Of a stretch of 34,937 nucleotides of DNA, positions 32,601 to 34,937 are shown one piece after another. Position numbers and translations under genes: made by a program. Position 1 is the stretch's first letter. Each line of letters opens with the position of its first letter. The notes beneath the pieces are model-generated. The model saw only the letters and a program-made list of their open reading frames with translations, was not told where the DNA came from and ran no database searches. The stretch comes from Azolla pinnata (lineage: Eukaryota > Streptophyta > Polypodiopsida > Salviniales > Salviniaceae), in NCBI GenBank assembly GCA_037176905.1, contig JBBBWG010001648.1:1-34937 (forward strand), in the 5' to 3' direction.

Positions 32601-33162
32601 TAATAATTTGATAATCCATAGGAATATAATGTTTGATTACGGACTTTGGGTATGTATGAATATATTTGCATATGCTATAGGGCGTTTTGATTGATGAGCC
32701 ATCAACCCAACCCTCAAAAGAGCCAGTTCCAGAGAAGTTTGTCGCAGCCAAGTATTCGTCTGAGGAAAAGAAGGTAATTGTTAAATATCTTTGTTTAAAA
32801 AACAAATTTGAGTGGTAAAACATTTTTGTCCCATTGGAGGTAAAAGAATGTCTTATACATGGGCGAGTTAGTGATGAATGTGAGAACAAAAGAAAAAAGA
32901 AAAAGAAAAAGAAAATCTTCCTCTTCTCATCAGTTTCTCTTTAGTGACCTTAGTGCACTCATCCAAAGAAGGGTGTTCCTTATGAGTGCAGACAGAACTG
33001 TCGGATGCCATGAGAGCGAAGATTCGAGATGAGTATTTGGGCTTAGGAGGCAGTCCCAATCAACCTATGAAGAGTAATTACTTCCTCAATATCATCATTA
33101 TTGTTGCTGTTCTTGCTATATTGAGCTCTTTAGCAACGAACAATTTCTCAGGGGGGTTGTAA
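26688..33162 (+). CDS. tAPX: Chloroplast ascorbate peroxidase, thylakoid-bound form
   Basis: A haem peroxidase that reduces H2O2 with ascorbate at the thylakoid membrane. Thirteen exons: 26688–26861, 27020–27052, 28928–29074, 29456–29576, 30080–30180, 30578–30665, 30752–30819, 30901–30987, 31082–31156, 31418–31495, 32461–32565, 32681–32773 and 32992–33162. Phases agree throughout, giving 446 aa. Parts: transit peptide (1 to about 65); distal site R120, W123, H124 ([11 protein letters not shown]); proximal H253 ([17 protein letters not shown]); W285 and D314. The H253–W285 gap is 16 residues longer than in cytosolic APX, the known chloroplast-specific insertion. The C-terminus has [11 protein letters not shown] and a membrane anchor at about 420–437 ending NNFSGGL. 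Exons 1–2 are the least certain, since transit peptides diverge. Intron 10 is GC–AG. Retention of intron 11 or 12 would give soluble protein. Confidence 0.95.
28280..28413 (+). repeat. 67-bp tandem duplication in tAPX intron 2
   Basis: Two diverged copies start AAGGATATG at 28280 and 28347, each continuing CACATAC, GCRGCTG and TCATGGGTGC. The 1,875-bp intron otherwise shows no gene or recognisable transposon. Confidence 0.6.
30295..30540 (+). repeat. 171-bp spaced duplication in tAPX intron 5
   Basis: A block with GTAAATATCTATGAAAACCA, GACCTGTTTT and CAACATAG occurs at 30317 and 30488, both preceded by a GATTAA word. It lies inside intron 5 (30181–30577). Confidence 0.65.
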
Positions 33163-33238
33163 TACCTACTGAGCCCTTTGTTCTTACGATGGTGAGCTCT
33201 CAGTCAGGATGTACTAATGGGGCATCAAGCTCTATGAT

Positions 33239-33244
33239 AATAAA
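33239..33244 (+). terminator. Candidate polyadenylation signal of tAPX
   Basis: AATAAA lies 77 bp after the TAA stop, a usual distance for a plant near-upstream element. The cleavage site is not determined. Confidence 0.4.
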
Positions 33245-34937
33245 AAGATAAGCTGTTCAGCTATGATGAGTATGACCAGAGAAAATCGCCAGTTGTCACG
33301 GTGCAGACGAATCATATCAGTGGCTACATTGTTTTTATCTTCAAAAAAATTAAAATAAGGTGAGATTTTCTTCACATGGAGCACCTTTCATAAAACTCTC
33401 AGAATAAGTAATGATGGCGCTATCAAAAAAGTGGATCTATAGCATTTGAGCCTCTGACTTGAAACATAATGTTGGAGATCCCCTCTGATCTAGCATCTTG
33501 TGAATGGTGATGTGGACACTGGAGACTGTAAAAAAATTGTGATTGACTACTTTCCTGAACTGGATTAATTTTGCTTGATTCAAAATTGTTTATCTGCTGC
33601 CCTGATGCATCAGAAGATACATTGGGGACAAGAATGAATGCTACACTTGGGGCGGATTCCTATTGATATGGTATATGCATTGATGTGATGGTAGGGAGCA
33701 TTTGGAATGAGTACAAATTAACTTACATTATTCCAAATTCCAAAGAGAGTGAAATCATCCTTTTGCAAAGTACCAGAGAATCGAACGGACACATTCATGA
33801 ATTGGTTTGTAAGTAGTCTCTAATGTAAGTTAGGGAACCATATGAATGTTTCAAAGTTTGAGCCTGGATCATGCAGAACAAAGGCAGTCTTTTGCCTTCA
33901 CCAATGTGAGGATCATTATCACAGACTTACATGATCTCTGTAATTTTGTTAGAGCCAAAAGTAAAACTTGGAAATTTGGACATATATTTGTTTCCTCTGT
34001 TTTATTTGTTTGCCAACAGAACTTGATATTTCCAATTACAGGAAACAACTCCATTGATCCAAAAACCATCTTTGACAAAATAAACTAAGGATCTCTTACC
34101 AAGTGATTCATTGCATACTCAATTCACAAGTGGGGCAATTCTCTTTGTGAGCAAAGAAAGGCCTTAATACTTATGAAGTTCACAACCTGTTTTTCTTACA
34201 AGCTAGATCAAGATTTCCCTTATGTTGTGATGGCATTTGTGAGAGGGACCCCACCCAGGAGAGAAGTGAGCACCGCCAACATGCATTTCACCTTGAAAGG
34301 TGCCACCAAGAGAGCGCAATTGTTGCTTGATGATGAGGTATGGGGAATGTCCTAGGGATGTTCACCTTCTTCGCTCGCTCGCCTTGCGGTTGTATTTGTT
34401 TAGTTCTAAATTAGTACAAAAACCTTCACAAAACACTCCAAACCATGTATTCTCTGGTAGATTTTAACATACTTTTACCCTTGATCGTTTCAGAATCGAG
34501 TATCGACACGACGAACGATTACACCTGTGCTACCTCCACATGCATCGATGATACACATGATTGAGCAAACCTCAAACCTTCATTAGTCTTGTGTCTCGAT
34601 CATGATACGTTACATTTGGAGAGGCCGTGAATCAGACGTCCATAATCTGCCATCCAAATCACAAGACCAACCGCTTTAACTTTTTGATACCTTCTACGAA
34701 CGCCTCGCCTAATAGCCTGCACATAAGACGTGAATAGAAGTTTGGGTGCACCACATATATGGATGCTTCCGAAACTTCTTGTCCTCCACGCGAGAATCGC
34801 CAGCGTGAGTTGTGAGAATCGCTAGCACGTGTTCGTGCTGGATAAGAGGTGTTGCTGTGGGTCATAAATCTTATTTTAATCTCATTCGATCGGGATTTTT
34901 ACATTCTATGTTTAATTAAATACTCTCTTAGCAATAT
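33245..34937. other. Downstream DNA, no supported gene
   Basis: Only short open frames are present. One at 34173–34355 (+, 60 codons) and one at 34659–34865 (−, 68 codons) have no recognised motif. No RNA gene or clear transposon was seen. Confidence 0.4.

Noticed and set aside
34173-34355. 60-codon plus-strand frame downstream of tAPX
   Set aside because: No recognisable domain, promoter or splice sites.

Overview
The window is nuclear DNA of a land plant, most likely a vascular plant. Evidence: two intron-rich genes for plastid-targeted proteins, GT–AG splicing, a two-domain plant trihelix factor, plant-type CCCTAAA repeats, and remnants of LTR, LINE and hAT transposons. I cannot name the species. 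Exon boundaries were read by eye from splice consensus, reading phase and family protein alignment. They have no transcript support.

Layout. (1) 0.3–3.0 kb is a decayed LTR-retrotransposon gag–protease region interrupted by a 5'-truncated, opposite-strand LINE with target-site duplications. (2) 3.0–8.8 kb has almost no credible genes; it is a patchwork of different degenerate tandem-repeat families (short-unit, 207 bp, about 615 bp, 130 bp and 23 bp). (3) 8.9–9.4 kb is the C-terminal remnant of a hAT transposase. (4) 9.4–11.2 kb is AT-rich with nothing recognisable, followed by about 1 kb of CAT/CCA-rich simple sequence. (5) 12.3–16.7 kb holds a trihelix transcription-factor gene (+) with a long, probably spliced 5' leader, an intronless CDS, and a 132-bp duplication of its 3' end that crosses the stop codon. 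(6) 18.5–22.3 kb holds a complete six-exon plastid phosphoglycerate kinase gene (−, 486 aa). Upstream lie about 1 kb of telomere-like minisatellite. (7) 23.4–26.5 kb is intergenic, with a 177-bp tandem duplication, a SINE-like trace and an inverted-repeat element. (8) 26.7–33.2 kb holds a complete 13-exon thylakoid-type chloroplast ascorbate peroxidase gene (+, 446 aa). (9) 33.2–34.9 kb has no gene I can support.

PGK and tAPX are arranged head to head about 4.4 kb apart. PGK serves the Calvin cycle and tAPX removes H2O2 at the thylakoid membrane, so both products act in the chloroplast, but nothing in the sequence shows that they are co-regulated. The trihelix and PGK genes converge.

I found no convincing new biological system. 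The most worthwhile observations are the in-frame duplication past the trihelix stop codon, the telomere-like array whose unit lengths change in 7-bp steps, the GC–AG intron and the two intron-retention routes to soluble enzyme in the tAPX gene, and the possibly transposon-derived tAPX promoter.
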